Positions 34,254-43,753 of a stretch of DNA of 64,000 bases are shown here, one piece after another (position 1 is the first letter of the stretch; every line of letters begins with the position of its first letter). The DNA is from Rhodobacter sp. 24-YEA-8 (GTDB lineage Bacteria; Pseudomonadota; Alphaproteobacteria; Rhodobacterales; Rhodobacteraceae), in the NCBI RefSeq assembly GCF_900105075.1, contig NZ_FNSK01000001.1, forward strand, positions 3,135,001 through 3,199,000. The letters are read 5' to 3'. Both the position numbers and the translations under genes were made by a program. The notes beneath the pieces are model-generated. The model had not been told where the DNA came from and did not search any database. It saw only the letters and a program-made list of their open reading frames with translations.

Positions 34254-35657
34254 TTATTTTGCCGGAACGGTCGCGGCTTTTGCGACCGGCGCGGTGGCTT
34301 GCGCAAAGGCGCCGCGATAGCGCGATGCCGGGTGACGGGTGTTGACGCGGGCTCCCTCGCCGAGGATTTTCTCGCGATAGGTCCCGGGGGCGTAGTCGCG
34401 CTGCGCGAGGCCGCGTTTTTGCAGTACTGGCACCACATGTTCGGCGAATTCCAGGAACGACGCCGGCAGGCGGTGATAGCTGACATTGACGCCGTCGATT
34501 CCGGCCTCCTGCCAGACTTCCAGTGCATCGGCGATGCTTTCCGGTGTGCCGGTGATATTGCCGGCCTTCGCATAGACCTGGCCCAGATCGCGCACTTTCG
34601 GGACCACGCCGGGGTTTGAATCCTCAAACGCGCGGACCACGCCCTGAACGCCCTCGATCTCCAGCTCTTTCACCGGGCGTTCCGGGTCGAGAACGCCAAG
34701 GTCAATGCCCAGATCGCGCGAGAGATGCGCGAGATAGCCGTCGAGGCTGACATCCTCACTGATGTCGCGGGCTTTCCGCGCCGCCTCTTCCTCGGTCGAG
34801 CCGATGATGAAGCTCATGCCCTGGATATATTTCAGATCGCCGACCTTGCGCCCGGCCTCGATCAGATAGCGGTTGGTTTCCTCGATCTGGCGGCGCGCCC
34901 CTTCGGGTTTTTGCGCGACGATATAGGTGCCTTCTGCGTTACGGGCCGCAAAGGCGCGACCGGCGGTTGATGATCCGGCCTGGAACAACAGCGGCACCCG
35001 CTGCGGTGAGGGCTGCGACAGATGCGGGCCCAGCACCTTGTAGCGTTTGCCCTCATGATGGATGCGGTGGATTTTGGCCGGATCGGCGTAGCGGTTGCCT
35101 TTTTTATCGGCCAGCACCGCGCCCTCGTCCCAGGATCCTTCCCAGAGCTTATAGACCACGTCGATATATTCATCGGCCCAGGCGTAGCGCTCGTCATGTT
35201 TGACGATGCGGTCAAAGCCGAAATTCTGCGCCGCGTTATGGCTGACCGATGTCACCAGGTTCCAGCCGATCCGCCCTTTCGAGAGATGATCCAGCGTCGA
35301 GATCTTGCGGGCGAAGTTGAACGGATGTTCCTGCAGGATCGAGGAGGTCAGGGTGAGGCCCAGCTGATCCGTTGCGCCGATCAGCGCGGCAATCAGCGCG
35401 CCGGAATCGTTGATCGGGATCTGGACGGCCTCTTCGATATAGGTCTCCCACCCGCCTTTATAGGCCGGGTCGACTCCGATGATATCGGCGGAAAAGAGGG
35501 CGTCGAATTTGGCGGCCTCCAGCGCTTTTGCCAGCGTGGTCCAGGTGTTCAGATCGTTGAATTCGGTTTGCAGCGTATCGTCACGGCGCCAGAGGCCGTG
35601 ATGGATATGCGAGACAGAGTTCATCACGAACCCGTTGAGGATCAGACGTTTGGTCAT
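34254..35657 (-). CDS. LLM-class flavin-dependent monooxygenase (NtaA/SnaA/DszA family), first copy
   Basis: A 467-residue TIM-barrel monooxygenase related to nitrilotriacetate, pristinamycin and DszA monooxygenases. Family motifs are seen: FDALFSADIIGVDPAYKGGWETYIE, ISTLDHLSKGRIGWNLVTSVSHNAAQNFG, RYAWADEYIDVVYKLWEGSWDEGA and PLLFQAGSSTAGRAFAARNAEGTYI. It uses FMNH2 from a separate reductase, which is not in this window, and O2 to hydroxylate or cleave C-S, C-N or similar bonds. It lies between the permease and the binding proteins in one operon, so the imported compound is its likely substrate. The C-terminal ~20 residues are Ala/Lys/Pro-rich. Confidence 0.87.
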   Translation of the reverse strand: MTKRLILNGFVMNSVSHIHHGLWRRDDTLQTEFNDLNTWTTLAKALEAAKFDALFSADIIGVDPAYKGGWETYIEEAVQIPINDSGALIAALIGATDQLGLTLTSSILQEHPFNFARKISTLDHLSKGRIGWNLVTSVSHNAAQNFGFDRIVKHDERYAWADEYIDVVYKLWEGSWDEGAVLADKKGNRYADPAKIHRIHHEGKRYKVLGPHLSQPSPQRVPLLFQAGSSTAGRAFAARNAEGTYIVAQKPEGARRQIEETNRYLIEAGRKVGDLKYIQGMSFIIGSTEEEAARKARDISEDVSLDGYLAHLSRDLGIDLGVLDPERPVKELEIEGVQGVVRAFEDSNPGVVPKVRDLGQVYAKAGNITGTPESIADALEVWQEAGIDGVNVSYHRLPASFLEFAEHVVPVLQKRGLAQRDYAPGTYREKILGEGARVNTRHPASRYRGAFAQATAPVAKAATVPAK

Positions 35658-35668
35658 GAGCTTATGCC

Positions 35669-36667
35669 TTATTTGATGACCTGATCAGCGCCGGATTTGC
35701 GGCTGACCAGCACGGCGGCGATGACGACGAGGCCCTTGATGATCATCTGCAGGAACTGCGAGACGCCCATCAGGTTGAGGCCATTGTCGAGGATCGCGAT
35801 GATGAGAACGCCGATCAGCGTGCGGTGAACGCCGCCGACACCGCCGGCCAGAGAGGTGCCGCCCACCACGATTGCGGCCAGGCTGTTCAGCAAAAGATCC
35901 GAGCCAAGCGATGGCCCCGCCGCGCCGAGGCGCGCGACCGCCAGGATCGCACCAAAGCCCGCAAGCAGCCCCGACAGCGCGAAGGCGTAAAGCTTATACC
36001 GTTCCACCGGGACGCCTGCGGTGCGCGCGACCTGCTCGCCGCCGCCGATCAGGTACATATAGCGGCCAAAGCGTGTGCGGGTCCCGATGACGACCAGCAC
36101 CACCCAGGCGAGGATCGCCCAGAGCGCGATATTCGGCAGGCGCGGGATCCATTGGCCGATCGAGATATCTTCCAGCCCCGGGGCGTTGAACTGGATGGCG
36201 CGGCCATCAAGCAGTGTCAGCGCGATGCCGGAGAAAACTGACAGCGTGCCGAGGGTGACGATGAAAGAGGGGATCTTTCCGCGGGTATAGATCAGCCCGT
36301 TCACCAGCCCGAGGCCCGCGCCGACAAGGGCTGCAAAGGGGATCACCAGCCAGCCGATGCTGAACGCGTTCAGCACCGAGACCGAGACCGCACCGACCAG
36401 CAGCACAATCGCGCCGACAGAAAGGTCAATCGACCCCATCAGCACGATGAACGTCGCGCCAAGGCAGACGATCAGCAGCGTCGCCGCCTGGCCGCTGACG
36501 GCCGAGAAATTGCGCAAAGTGGCGAAACTGTCGGTGGCAAAGCTGAAAAAGACGAACAGCGCCAGCACGACCCCGATGGGGAACCAGAGCGAGGTCTCGA
36601 CCTTTGCAAAAAGGCCGGTGAGGGGGGACAGGAAGGTGCGGCCTTCCGGATGCGGGGCGGTGGTCAT
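35669..36667 (-). CDS. CUT2-type ABC transporter permease
   Basis: A 332-residue RbsC-like membrane protein. The N-terminus is followed by VVLALFVFFSFA. The signature region VLMGSIDLSVGAIVLLVGAV lies near residue 80, with YLIGGGEQVARTAGVPVERYKLYAFALSG near 210. It overlaps the ATPase stop by 4 bp. It is the only permease in the cluster and presumably serves all four binding proteins. It is intact. Confidence 0.88.
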   Translation of the reverse strand: MTTAPHPEGRTFLSPLTGLFAKVETSLWFPIGVVLALFVFFSFATDSFATLRNFSAVSGQAATLLIVCLGATFIVLMGSIDLSVGAIVLLVGAVSVSVLNAFSIGWLVIPFAALVGAGLGLVNGLIYTRGKIPSFIVTLGTLSVFSGIALTLLDGRAIQFNAPGLEDISIGQWIPRLPNIALWAILAWVVLVVIGTRTRFGRYMYLIGGGEQVARTAGVPVERYKLYAFALSGLLAGFGAILAVARLGAAGPSLGSDLLLNSLAAIVVGGTSLAGGVGGVHRTLIGVLIIAILDNGLNLMGVSQFLQMIIKGLVVIAAVLVSRKSGADQVIK

Positions 36668-38355
36668 TCTGCGGCTTCCAGCTGTGTTTCAGGTGCGGCG
36701 GTTTGGGCGCCAGGGGCAGGGTTGGCCACGGGCTGCGCCCGGGGCGCGGCCTGGCCGGGGTCGCTCAGCATCAGGCCGACAAGGGTCTGTTCCGAGGGTT
36801 TGTCATCCGCCGGCGCGGCCACTTCGGCCACCACGCCGCCATGTTGCAGGATCAGGATGCGGTTCGAGAGGCCAATGAGTTCGAGGAGTTCATCGGTGAT
36901 CAGGATGATCGCGACGCCCTGATCGGTCAGGTCGCGCAGCACGCGGTAAATTTCCTGTTTCGCCCCCGCATCGACACCGCGCGTCGGGTTGTCGAGGATC
37001 AGCACATCGGGTTTGCGCTCCAGCCAGCGGGCCAGCACCACCTTTTGCTGATTGCCGCCCGAGAGCCGCGACATGGCAAGATCTGGTGTGGCCGAACGGA
37101 TCGCCAGCGCGTCGATATGGGCGCGGACGGCGCGGCGTTCCTTCCGGCCGCGCCAGATTCCGAAGCGGTTCGAAAACAGATCGCCGCCGCTGCCGGTCGA
37201 GAAATTCCAGGCAGTGGGGAAAGAGGGGATGATGCCCTCGGCAAGGCGTTCCGCCGGGATATAGCCAAGCCCCTCGCGCGTGGCGCGGCCGATATCGGGG
37301 CGCCGGAGCGGGCCATTCCCGATCGCGACCTGACCGGCAAGCGGCCGGATCACACCGGCAATCGCCTTACCGAGCCGCGACTTGCCGGAATCGAGCAGCC
37401 CGCCAATGCCAAGGATCTCGCCCGGCCGGATCTCAAGATTGATCTCTGGCCCATCGGCCAGCACGCGCAACCCCTCGGCCCGCAAGGCGGGCGTCACCGG
37501 CAGCGTGGTCTGCTGGCGGTTCTCGTAATAGTAGTCGGTGGCGCGTTCACGCCCGACCATGAAACCATGCAGCCGGTGCTCGTCGGTTTCTGCGGGCGTT
37601 ACCCGGGTGACCATCTCGCCGTCTTTCAGAACATAGATCACATCCGAGATGTCCAGCACCTCGGTCAGCCGGTGCGAGACGAAGAGGAGCGAGCCATATT
37701 GGCGGATTTTGCGCACCAGCCCGAAAAAGCTCTCTTCGTCGCGCCGGTCGAGCGCCGAAGTCGGCTCGTCCAGCAAGACCAGAGGTTCTGTGACCCCGCG
37801 CAGAAGTTTCGGCGTCAGGCAGGCCCGGGCGATCTCGATGGATTGCCGGGTCGAGAAATCATAGTCACCGGTCTTGCGACGGACATCGACATCCAGCCCC
37901 GCCTCCTGAACGATTTCCCGTGCGGCGCGGATCATCGCATCGCGATCAACCCATTGGCCAAACCTGGTAAAACGCGCCTCTTCACCCAAAAGCAGGTTTT
38001 CATAGACCGGCACATTCTGGACGAGGGATTGTTCCTGAAAGACGCGGGTGATGCCCTGCGCCACCGCCGCGCGATGGCTCGGCGGGCTAAAGGGCGCACC
38101 GGCGAGATGCAGCGTGCCATGATCGGGCGCAGTCAGGCCCGAAAGGATGTTGAATATGGTCGATTTCCCGGCGCCATTCTCTCCGACCAGCGTCACCACC
38201 GATCGGCGCGGCACGTCAAAAGAGACGTCGGAGATCACCTGTACGGGGCCATAGGATTTCGAAAGGTTGCGCACCTCCAGCAGGTTGTCGCCAGTTTGTG
38301 CCGCGTCCCCCGGCCTCTGCGCCGGGATGGAGTTCCATTCTGATCTGAATGACAT
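36664..38355 (-). CDS. CUT2-type ABC transporter ATP-binding protein with altered second Walker B
   Basis: 563 residues from the ATG at 38355 (MSFRSEWNS), chosen because GGAACAG precedes it; the frame extends 22 codons further. There are two ATPase domains. The first has GENGAGKST and VLLDEPTSALD. The second has GLLDSGKS and LSGGNQQKVVLARW, but Walker B reads VLILDNPTRGVD: Asn replaces the catalytic Glu, so the second site should hydrolyse ATP poorly. The C-terminal ~45 residues are Ala/Pro/Gln-rich and lie beyond the normal end. It is the first gene of the minus-strand operon and divergent from binding protein D. Confidence 0.86.
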   Translation of the reverse strand: MSFRSEWNSIPAQRPGDAAQTGDNLLEVRNLSKSYGPVQVISDVSFDVPRRSVVTLVGENGAGKSTIFNILSGLTAPDHGTLHLAGAPFSPPSHRAAVAQGITRVFQEQSLVQNVPVYENLLLGEEARFTRFGQWVDRDAMIRAAREIVQEAGLDVDVRRKTGDYDFSTRQSIEIARACLTPKLLRGVTEPLVLLDEPTSALDRRDEESFFGLVRKIRQYGSLLFVSHRLTEVLDISDVIYVLKDGEMVTRVTPAETDEHRLHGFMVGRERATDYYYENRQQTTLPVTPALRAEGLRVLADGPEINLEIRPGEILGIGGLLDSGKSRLGKAIAGVIRPLAGQVAIGNGPLRRPDIGRATREGLGYIPAERLAEGIIPSFPTAWNFSTGSGGDLFSNRFGIWRGRKERRAVRAHIDALAIRSATPDLAMSRLSGGNQQKVVLARWLERKPDVLILDNPTRGVDAGAKQEIYRVLRDLTDQGVAIILITDELLELIGLSNRILILQHGGVVAEVAAPADDKPSEQTLVGLMLSDPGQAAPRAQPVANPAPGAQTAAPETQLEAAE

Positions 38356-38859
38356 TTCGCTGTTCCGGGATGGATGCAACAAGCCTCTCTTTGCCCGGGG
38401 ACAAAAAGTCTGGCTCGCCACCGGCTACGGACCTCCGCAGCCTCATTCCGGTGAATATAGGCAAGTCAGAGAGTAAGTGTTTCCAAACATTCCCCGCTTG
38501 CGGCGATGCAGCATTCTTAAATCACGATTCTTACAGGCGATATTTTCTCCGTCTCGCCTGTCAGCTGCGCTTTGCTGAAATTACAGGTCGATTCTGAGAG
38601 GTTATTGCCCGCAGATTGGAAGGGTGGCGCCAGGGCAATTCCTGCCGGGGCAGAATATTTTTCGCCTCAAGTGGCCACGAACAGATCATATCTTCTGTTG
38701 AGCGCATTCCTTCCAATTCGACCCGGCTAATTGGCAGGAATTTCCCGGATCTGCACCGAGAATGATAAAGATCTGACTGCGCCCCCTGTGTCATCTGTTC
38801 TGGCGCCAGGCCCTGACGCTGAGCGTTGCGGGATGCCGGCATCAGATGCGGAGATATCC
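38356..38859. promoter_or_regulatory. Divergent promoter region of the monooxygenase/transporter cluster
   Basis: This 504-bp stretch is non-coding and visibly more AT-rich than its surroundings. It holds two widely spaced inverted pairs: ATTGGAAGG (38615-38623) with CCTTCCAAT (38709-38717), and AATTCCTGCC (38637-38646) with GGCAGGAATT (38733-38742). The pairs are 85-86 bp apart and interleaved. Such spacing could suit a looping or multi-site regulator. No regulator gene is adjacent. A GGAGA site precedes the ATG at 38860. Confidence 0.45.
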
Positions 38860-40200
38860 ATGAAATTCCTGAAACAGGCCGGCGGATGGTTTTCCCCCGA
38901 TGGTTCTGCGGCGGTTGACGCTCACCTTGACCGGCTCGACACGAAAGGCGTGTCGCGGCGCGATCTGCTGGCGCTCGGGTCGGCGGGGCTGGCGGCGACT
39001 GCTTTTGCCGGGGTCAGCGGTCTGCCGAATGTGGCGCTTGCGTCGGCGGATGGCAAACTGGCCTATCTGGCCTGGACCAGCCGGGTCGAATTCATGATCC
39101 AGGCGAGCCGCGCAACCGAAGCCGCCACCCGTGAGTTTGGCTTTTCCTATAGCTATCTCGATGGTCAGATGAGCAGCCAGACCCAGCTGGACCAGGCTGA
39201 ACAGCAGCTGGGCCTTGGCGTGAATGCGATCATCCTGCATGCGCCTGATGGCAGTGCGGTGCGGCGGATTGCGGAATATTCGGCGCAGAACAAGACCTAT
39301 TTCTCGAATGTATGGGCCACTTTACCCTGGCTGACCCCCTTCGATGTCAGTGATTACTACACGCTCTATGCGGTGCCCGAAGAGTTCACGGCCCATGGCG
39401 CGGTGACGCGGATCCTGCTTGACGAGGTGACAAAGCGCTTTGGCGGCGGCAAGATCATCGGCGTGACCGGAGTGCCCGGCTTCTCGACCGATACGGTGCG
39501 CAGCCGGGGTCGGGATGCGGCCTTTGCCGATTTCCCCAAAACCACGCTTGCCGACCAGCTGCCGGGCCTTTTCAACCGCGAGGATTCGCTCAAGGCCGCC
39601 CAGGATCTGCTGACCCGCCACCCCGATATAAGGGGCGTGGTGGCGCAAAATGACGATGTGGCGATGGGGGTGATCGCCGCGCTGCGCGCGGCCGGACTGG
39701 TGCCGGGCGAGGATGTGCTGGTGGTTGCCGCCGATGGCACGGCCGAGGGGCTGCTGGCGGTCAAAAGCGGGCAGTTGTTGGCCACTTCGGCCAATTCTCC
39801 GGCCTATCAGGCAGGCCTTTTCACCTCGCGGCTTTATGACGTTCTGAATGGCTGGCAACCGCGTGCCTCTGAACGGATGCAAAACTGGAAATCGCTGATC
39901 GTTACGGCGGAGAACGTCGACGGCTATATCGCGCGCCATGTCGATAATGGCGATGTTTTGCCCTTTGATTATCGCCGCATGTCGAAAGTTCTTCACCCGG
40001 ATGACTGGGATCCCCAGGCACAGGTGACGCCGCTTGATATTGACCAGGAATGGAACGGGTTTGAGAAACCCCCGGGCTGGGATTATCCGGCGCCTTATAA
40101 AGCCGCCAAAGAGAATGGCGAATGGGAGGCGGTGACGGCGGAATATGCCGAACATTACCGGATCCCGTTCGAGGGACCTTCGCCTTTCGCGAAATCCTGA
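38860..40200 (+). CDS. Tat-exported CUT2-type substrate-binding protein, paralogue D
   Basis: 446 residues from the ATG at 38860, behind GGAGATATCC; this length matches paralogues A-C, while the longer open frame from 38731 does not. The Tat motif is HLDRLDTKGVSRRDLLALGSAG (Arg 33-34). The core has LAYLAWTSRVEFMIQASRATEAA, GVVAQNDDVAMGVIAAL and VAADGTAEGLLA, and the C-terminal extension ends in RIPFEGPSPFAK. It lies opposite the other three across the divergent promoter. It starts the plus-strand operon of four redox enzymes, so its ligand is probably their substrate. Confidence 0.85.
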   Translation: MKFLKQAGGWFSPDGSAAVDAHLDRLDTKGVSRRDLLALGSAGLAATAFAGVSGLPNVALASADGKLAYLAWTSRVEFMIQASRATEAATREFGFSYSYLDGQMSSQTQLDQAEQQLGLGVNAIILHAPDGSAVRRIAEYSAQNKTYFSNVWATLPWLTPFDVSDYYTLYAVPEEFTAHGAVTRILLDEVTKRFGGGKIIGVTGVPGFSTDTVRSRGRDAAFADFPKTTLADQLPGLFNREDSLKAAQDLLTRHPDIRGVVAQNDDVAMGVIAALRAAGLVPGEDVLVVAADGTAEGLLAVKSGQLLATSANSPAYQAGLFTSRLYDVLNGWQPRASERMQNWKSLIVTAENVDGYIARHVDNGDVLPFDYRRMSKVLHPDDWDPQAQVTPLDIDQEWNGFEKPPGWDYPAPYKAAKENGEWEAVTAEYAEHYRIPFEGPSPFAKS

Positions 40201-40209
40201 TCATGGCTG

Positions 40210-41631
40210 ATGATTTCAGCCATGACTAACCAGGCGACAAGGGCCGTATTCGTGATCGGCGACGGGCTTTCCGGGGCGCTCGTGGCGGCGGCTCTGCTGC
40301 GCCAGGGCGCCGAGGTGATCCTGATCGGCGAGAATGGCCGGCCGGGGCGGGGCACTGCCTATACCGCTGGTGCAGATATCCACCAGGCCAATGGCCCGGC
40401 CTCGGCGCTCAGCGCTGACCCTGCTGACCCGGACCATTTCAGCCGCTGGCTGGAGGAGCGCTATGCCGGTGGCCCGATCCCCGGGGGCGGGCCTCAGGCG
40501 CGGGCGGCGGATGTCTTTGTGCCGCGCTGGCTTTACGGGCATTATGCCGCTTCGATCCTGGAGGCGGCAGCCCGGAATGGTGGCCTGACCTGCATCACGG
40601 CTGAGGTCACCGACCTTGCGCCGAAAGCGGGCGGGTTCAACGCCAGGCTGGCGGATGGGCGCGAGATTGCAGGCAGCCATGCCGTGCTGGCAACCGGGCT
40701 GCATTTTTCGCGCCCCGATGCAGGTCAGGCAGCGGGTAGCGCGATTGCCCCCTGGGACATCGCGCGGATGCGCGCGCTGCGGCCGGGGGCCGAAGTTGCG
40801 ATCATCGGTTCGGGGCTGAGCATGGTCGATGCCGTGGCCTCGCTTGCCGAGGCAGGCCATCACGGCCATATCACGGTGTTTTCGCGCCATGGCCGCCGGC
40901 CAGAGCCGCGTCGGCTGGCGCCGGAATGGCCGGATTATCTCGCCGACCTGCCTGACCGCATCACCATCCGCGCCCTTTTCGCGCTGGTGGTCCGGGAATG
41001 CCGGCTGGCGCAGGCCTCGGGGGGCGACTGGCAATCGCCGCTTGATCTGGTGCGGGCCCATATCGGGCGCTGGTGGCGGGCTTCGGACCTAAGAGAGAAA
41101 CGTCGCTTTCAGCGCCATGTCCGCAGCCTGTGGGAGGTCAACCATCACCGCGCCCCGCCCATCGGACATGCCCATGTCATTGCAGCCGCGCGCGAAGGGC
41201 GGCTGCATCAGGTCGCCTCGACCGTGCAGGGGATCAAGGAGGGCCGGGGCGTGACGATCCGCCACCGTCTGCGCGGTGGCCAGGCGGTGACGGCTTCGCG
41301 CTTCGATGCGGTGATCCTCTCTGCCGGGGTGGAATATGACTGGCGGCGGATCGAACGCCCGCTGGTTCAGAACCTGCTCGAACGCGGGCTGGTGCGACCC
41401 GGCCCCTTGTCGCTGGGGATTGACGCGGCGCCTGATGGGCGGGTGACCGACCGGGATGGGCGGTGCTCGCTTCGGCTGTTTGCCCTTGGCCCCCCTTTGC
41501 GCGGGCTGTGGTGGGAGAGCACCGCCATCCCCGACATCGCAAGGCAAGCCGTGGAAATTGCAGAAATTATAGGGTCGGAACGGGATGCTGTCTCTGACCA
41601 GACGAAGGAGAAAGTGAATGAGCCAGATTGA
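40210..41631 (+). CDS. FAD/NAD(P)-binding oxidoreductase
   Basis: A 473-residue flavoprotein. The N-terminal dinucleotide fold is VFVIGDGLSGALVAAALLRQGAEVILIG, followed by GRGTAYTAGADIHQANGPASALS, a pattern of the NAD_binding_9 / hydroxyacylglutathione-unrelated FAD-NAD(P) family. A second nucleotide motif is EVAIIGSGLSMVDAVASLAEAG near residue 195. No covalent-FAD or disulfide motif was recognised. It starts 9 bp after paralogue D and overlaps the next gene by 14 bp. A role as an oxygenase or a reductase partner for the following flavoenzymes is possible, but the substrate is unknown. An ATG at 40222 is an alternative start. Confidence 0.75.
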   Translation: MISAMTNQATRAVFVIGDGLSGALVAAALLRQGAEVILIGENGRPGRGTAYTAGADIHQANGPASALSADPADPDHFSRWLEERYAGGPIPGGGPQARAADVFVPRWLYGHYAASILEAAARNGGLTCITAEVTDLAPKAGGFNARLADGREIAGSHAVLATGLHFSRPDAGQAAGSAIAPWDIARMRALRPGAEVAIIGSGLSMVDAVASLAEAGHHGHITVFSRHGRRPEPRRLAPEWPDYLADLPDRITIRALFALVVRECRLAQASGGDWQSPLDLVRAHIGRWWRASDLREKRRFQRHVRSLWEVNHHRAPPIGHAHVIAAAREGRLHQVASTVQGIKEGRGVTIRHRLRGGQAVTASRFDAVILSAGVEYDWRRIERPLVQNLLERGLVRPGPLSLGIDAAPDGRVTDRDGRCSLRLFALGPPLRGLWWESTAIPDIARQAVEIAEIIGSERDAVSDQTKEKVNEPD

Positions 41632-42883
41632 CCAGCTTTGGGGCGCCCCCCCTGCCGCGCAGACGGATCCTGGCAGCCGGTATGAGGAGGTCGCGTCCGG
41701 CTTCCGCCCGATCCTGGCCGCGATCACCGATGCATTTGGCCGGCGCGAGCGCGAGCACAGCCTGCCGCTGGAACAGATCGCGGCGCTGAAGCAAAGCGGC
41801 TTTACCGCGACGCGGCTGCCGGTTGCAGAAGGCGGCAAGGGCCTCAGCTTTCCGGAATTCCTGAACCTGATCATCGAGCTGGCCGAGGCGGATTCGAACA
41901 TCGCCCAGGCGCTCCGGGTGCATTTCGGCTTTGTCGAGGATGTGCTGAACCAGCGCGATGCGGCGCGGCGCGCGCTCTGGGCCCCGCGGCTGGCGGCGGG
42001 CGATCTGGTCGGTGTCGGCTTTACCGAGATCGGCGAGGCAAAGACCGACCGTTTTTCGACCCGGCTCAGCCAGACTGCTGACGGGCTGCGGCTGACCGGC
42101 AAGAAGTTCTACACCACCGGCACGCTTTACGCCGACTGGATCGACGTTTCCGCCAGTGATGATCAGGGCGAGACCGTCTTTGCCTTTGTGCCCCGCACCG
42201 CGCCGGGTGTGACCGTTCTGGATGACTGGGACGGGTTCGGCCAGCGGCTTTCGGCCTCGGGCACCAGCATTTACGAGAATGTCGAAGTCGCGCCCGGGAA
42301 CCTCTGGCAAGGGGCCGAACGGCTGCGCTATTCGACCGCCTATTATCAGCTTTACCATCTCGCGACGCTGGTGGGCATCGGGCGGGCGCTGGTGCGTGAC
42401 ACAGTGGCGGAGCTTGGGTTGCGGCGGCGCACCTTCAGTCACGCGAATGCGGCGCTGCCCCGCCATGATGCTCAGGTTCTGGCGGTGCTGGGCAAGCTTC
42501 GCGCGCAGGTCTATGCCGCCCAGGCCATCACGCTGAAAGCGGCAGAGGCGGTCGGGCGCGCCTTCGCCACCCGGTTTGCCGGCGACGAGGCAGCAGAGGA
42601 GGCGGCCAATATCGTGGCCGAGCTGGAATCGGCCCAGGCGCAATCGGTGGTGATCGATCTGATCCTGGCGGCGACGACCTCGCTTTTTGACGCGCTGTCG
42701 GCCTCGGCCACGCGCAGCGGGCTGGGGCTCGACCGGCATTGGCGCAATGCCCGCACCCTCGCCTCGCATAATCCGCGTATCTACAAGGACCGGATCATTG
42801 GCGACTGGGCGGTGAACGGCACGGTGCCGCCGCCGCAATGGATCGCCGCGATACACCCGGATGCCAAACCGGCGGTGGCATAA
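41618..42883 (+). CDS. Acyl-CoA-dehydrogenase-fold flavin monooxygenase (SfnB/DszC-like)
   Basis: A 421-residue protein of the acyl-CoA dehydrogenase fold. N-terminal helices contain AALKQSGFTATRLPVAEGGKGLSFPEF. The middle has GVGFTEIGEAK and LTGKKFYTTGTLYADWIDVSASDD, and GFGQRLSASGTSIYENVEV follows. The motif pattern resembles SfnB/DszC proteins, which monooxygenate sulfur compounds with reduced flavin, more than true acyl-CoA dehydrogenases. No clear catalytic Glu was identified. It is in one operon with an LLM monooxygenase, a combination common in organosulfur use (established knowledge), so a sulfur-containing substrate is plausible but unproven. Confidence 0.8.
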   Translation: MSQIDQLWGAPPAAQTDPGSRYEEVASGFRPILAAITDAFGRREREHSLPLEQIAALKQSGFTATRLPVAEGGKGLSFPEFLNLIIELAEADSNIAQALRVHFGFVEDVLNQRDAARRALWAPRLAAGDLVGVGFTEIGEAKTDRFSTRLSQTADGLRLTGKKFYTTGTLYADWIDVSASDDQGETVFAFVPRTAPGVTVLDDWDGFGQRLSASGTSIYENVEVAPGNLWQGAERLRYSTAYYQLYHLATLVGIGRALVRDTVAELGLRRRTFSHANAALPRHDAQVLAVLGKLRAQVYAAQAITLKAAEAVGRAFATRFAGDEAAEEAANIVAELESAQAQSVVIDLILAATTSLFDALSASATRSGLGLDRHWRNARTLASHNPRIYKDRIIGDWAVNGTVPPPQWIAAIHPDAKPAVA

Positions 42884-42895
42884 GGGAGCAAGATC

Positions 42896-43753
42896 ATGAC
42901 ATTAAGGGATAACTCTGTCTGGTTCATCACCGGTGCCTCCACCGGCTTCGGGGCGATCTTTGCCCGCCAGGCGCTGGAGGCCGGGCATCGTGTGGTCGCG
43001 ACCGCGCGCGACATCCGCGCACTGGACCCGCTGGTCGCGCGGTTTGGCAATCGCGTGCTGCCGCTTGCGCTGGATGTGACGGATGACCGCGCGCGCGAGG
43101 CGGCGATCAGCGCCGCCGAGGCACGGTTCGGGGCGATTGATATCCTCGTGAACAATGCGGGATTTGGCTATCTCGCGGCCCAGGAGGAAGGCCAGGACGC
43201 CGAAATCCGCCAGCTTTTCGAGGTGAATGTCTTTGCCCTTGCGGCGCTGACGCGGCTGGTTCTGCCGGGGCAGCGGGCGCGTGGCTATGGTCATGTCGTC
43301 AATATCAGCTCGGTCGCCGGTCTCGCGGCGAAGCCTGGCGTCGGTTATTATGCGGCGACGAAATTCGCGGTCGAAGCGCTGTCAGAGGCGCTGTCGGAAG
43401 AGGTGGCCGAGTTCGGGATCCGGGTGCTTCTGGTCGAACCGGGGCCGTTCCGCACCGATTTCGCCGGGCGTTCGATCCTTGCGGCACCGCAGATCGACGC
43501 CTATCGCGGGCGCGTCGCGCATCAGCGTCCGGCTTCGATCCGGGCCAGAGCGGGCCAGGAAGACGGAGATCCCGAACGCGCGGTGCAACTGGTGCTGGCG
43601 CAGCTCGCGCGCGATGATGCACCGCTGCGGCTGGCGCTTGGCGCCGTCGCGGTCGATCGCGCATTGGAAAAGCTGGAGCCGCTGGTGGCAGAGCTGAAGG
43701 CGCAGCGCGCCCTTTCTATCGCCGCCGACCACAAACCGGAGGGGGGCGCATGA
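42896..43753 (+). CDS. Short-chain dehydrogenase/reductase
   Basis: A 285-residue classical SDR. The cofactor motif is ITGASTGFGAIFARQ (family TGxxxGxG), followed by NNAGFGY, the catalytic Ser in NISSVAGLA and YYAATKFAVE for the Tyr/Lys pair. The cofactor loop VVATARDIRAL suggests NADP. It starts 12 bp after the previous gene and overlaps the LLM monooxygenase by 4 bp. It probably oxidises or reduces an alcohol/carbonyl intermediate of the compound handled by this operon. Confidence 0.87.
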   Translation: MTLRDNSVWFITGASTGFGAIFARQALEAGHRVVATARDIRALDPLVARFGNRVLPLALDVTDDRAREAAISAAEARFGAIDILVNNAGFGYLAAQEEGQDAEIRQLFEVNVFALAALTRLVLPGQRARGYGHVVNISSVAGLAAKPGVGYYAATKFAVEALSEALSEEVAEFGIRVLLVEPGPFRTDFAGRSILAAPQIDAYRGRVAHQRPASIRARAGQEDGDPERAVQLVLAQLARDDAPLRLALGAVAVDRALEKLEPLVAELKAQRALSIAADHKPEGGA

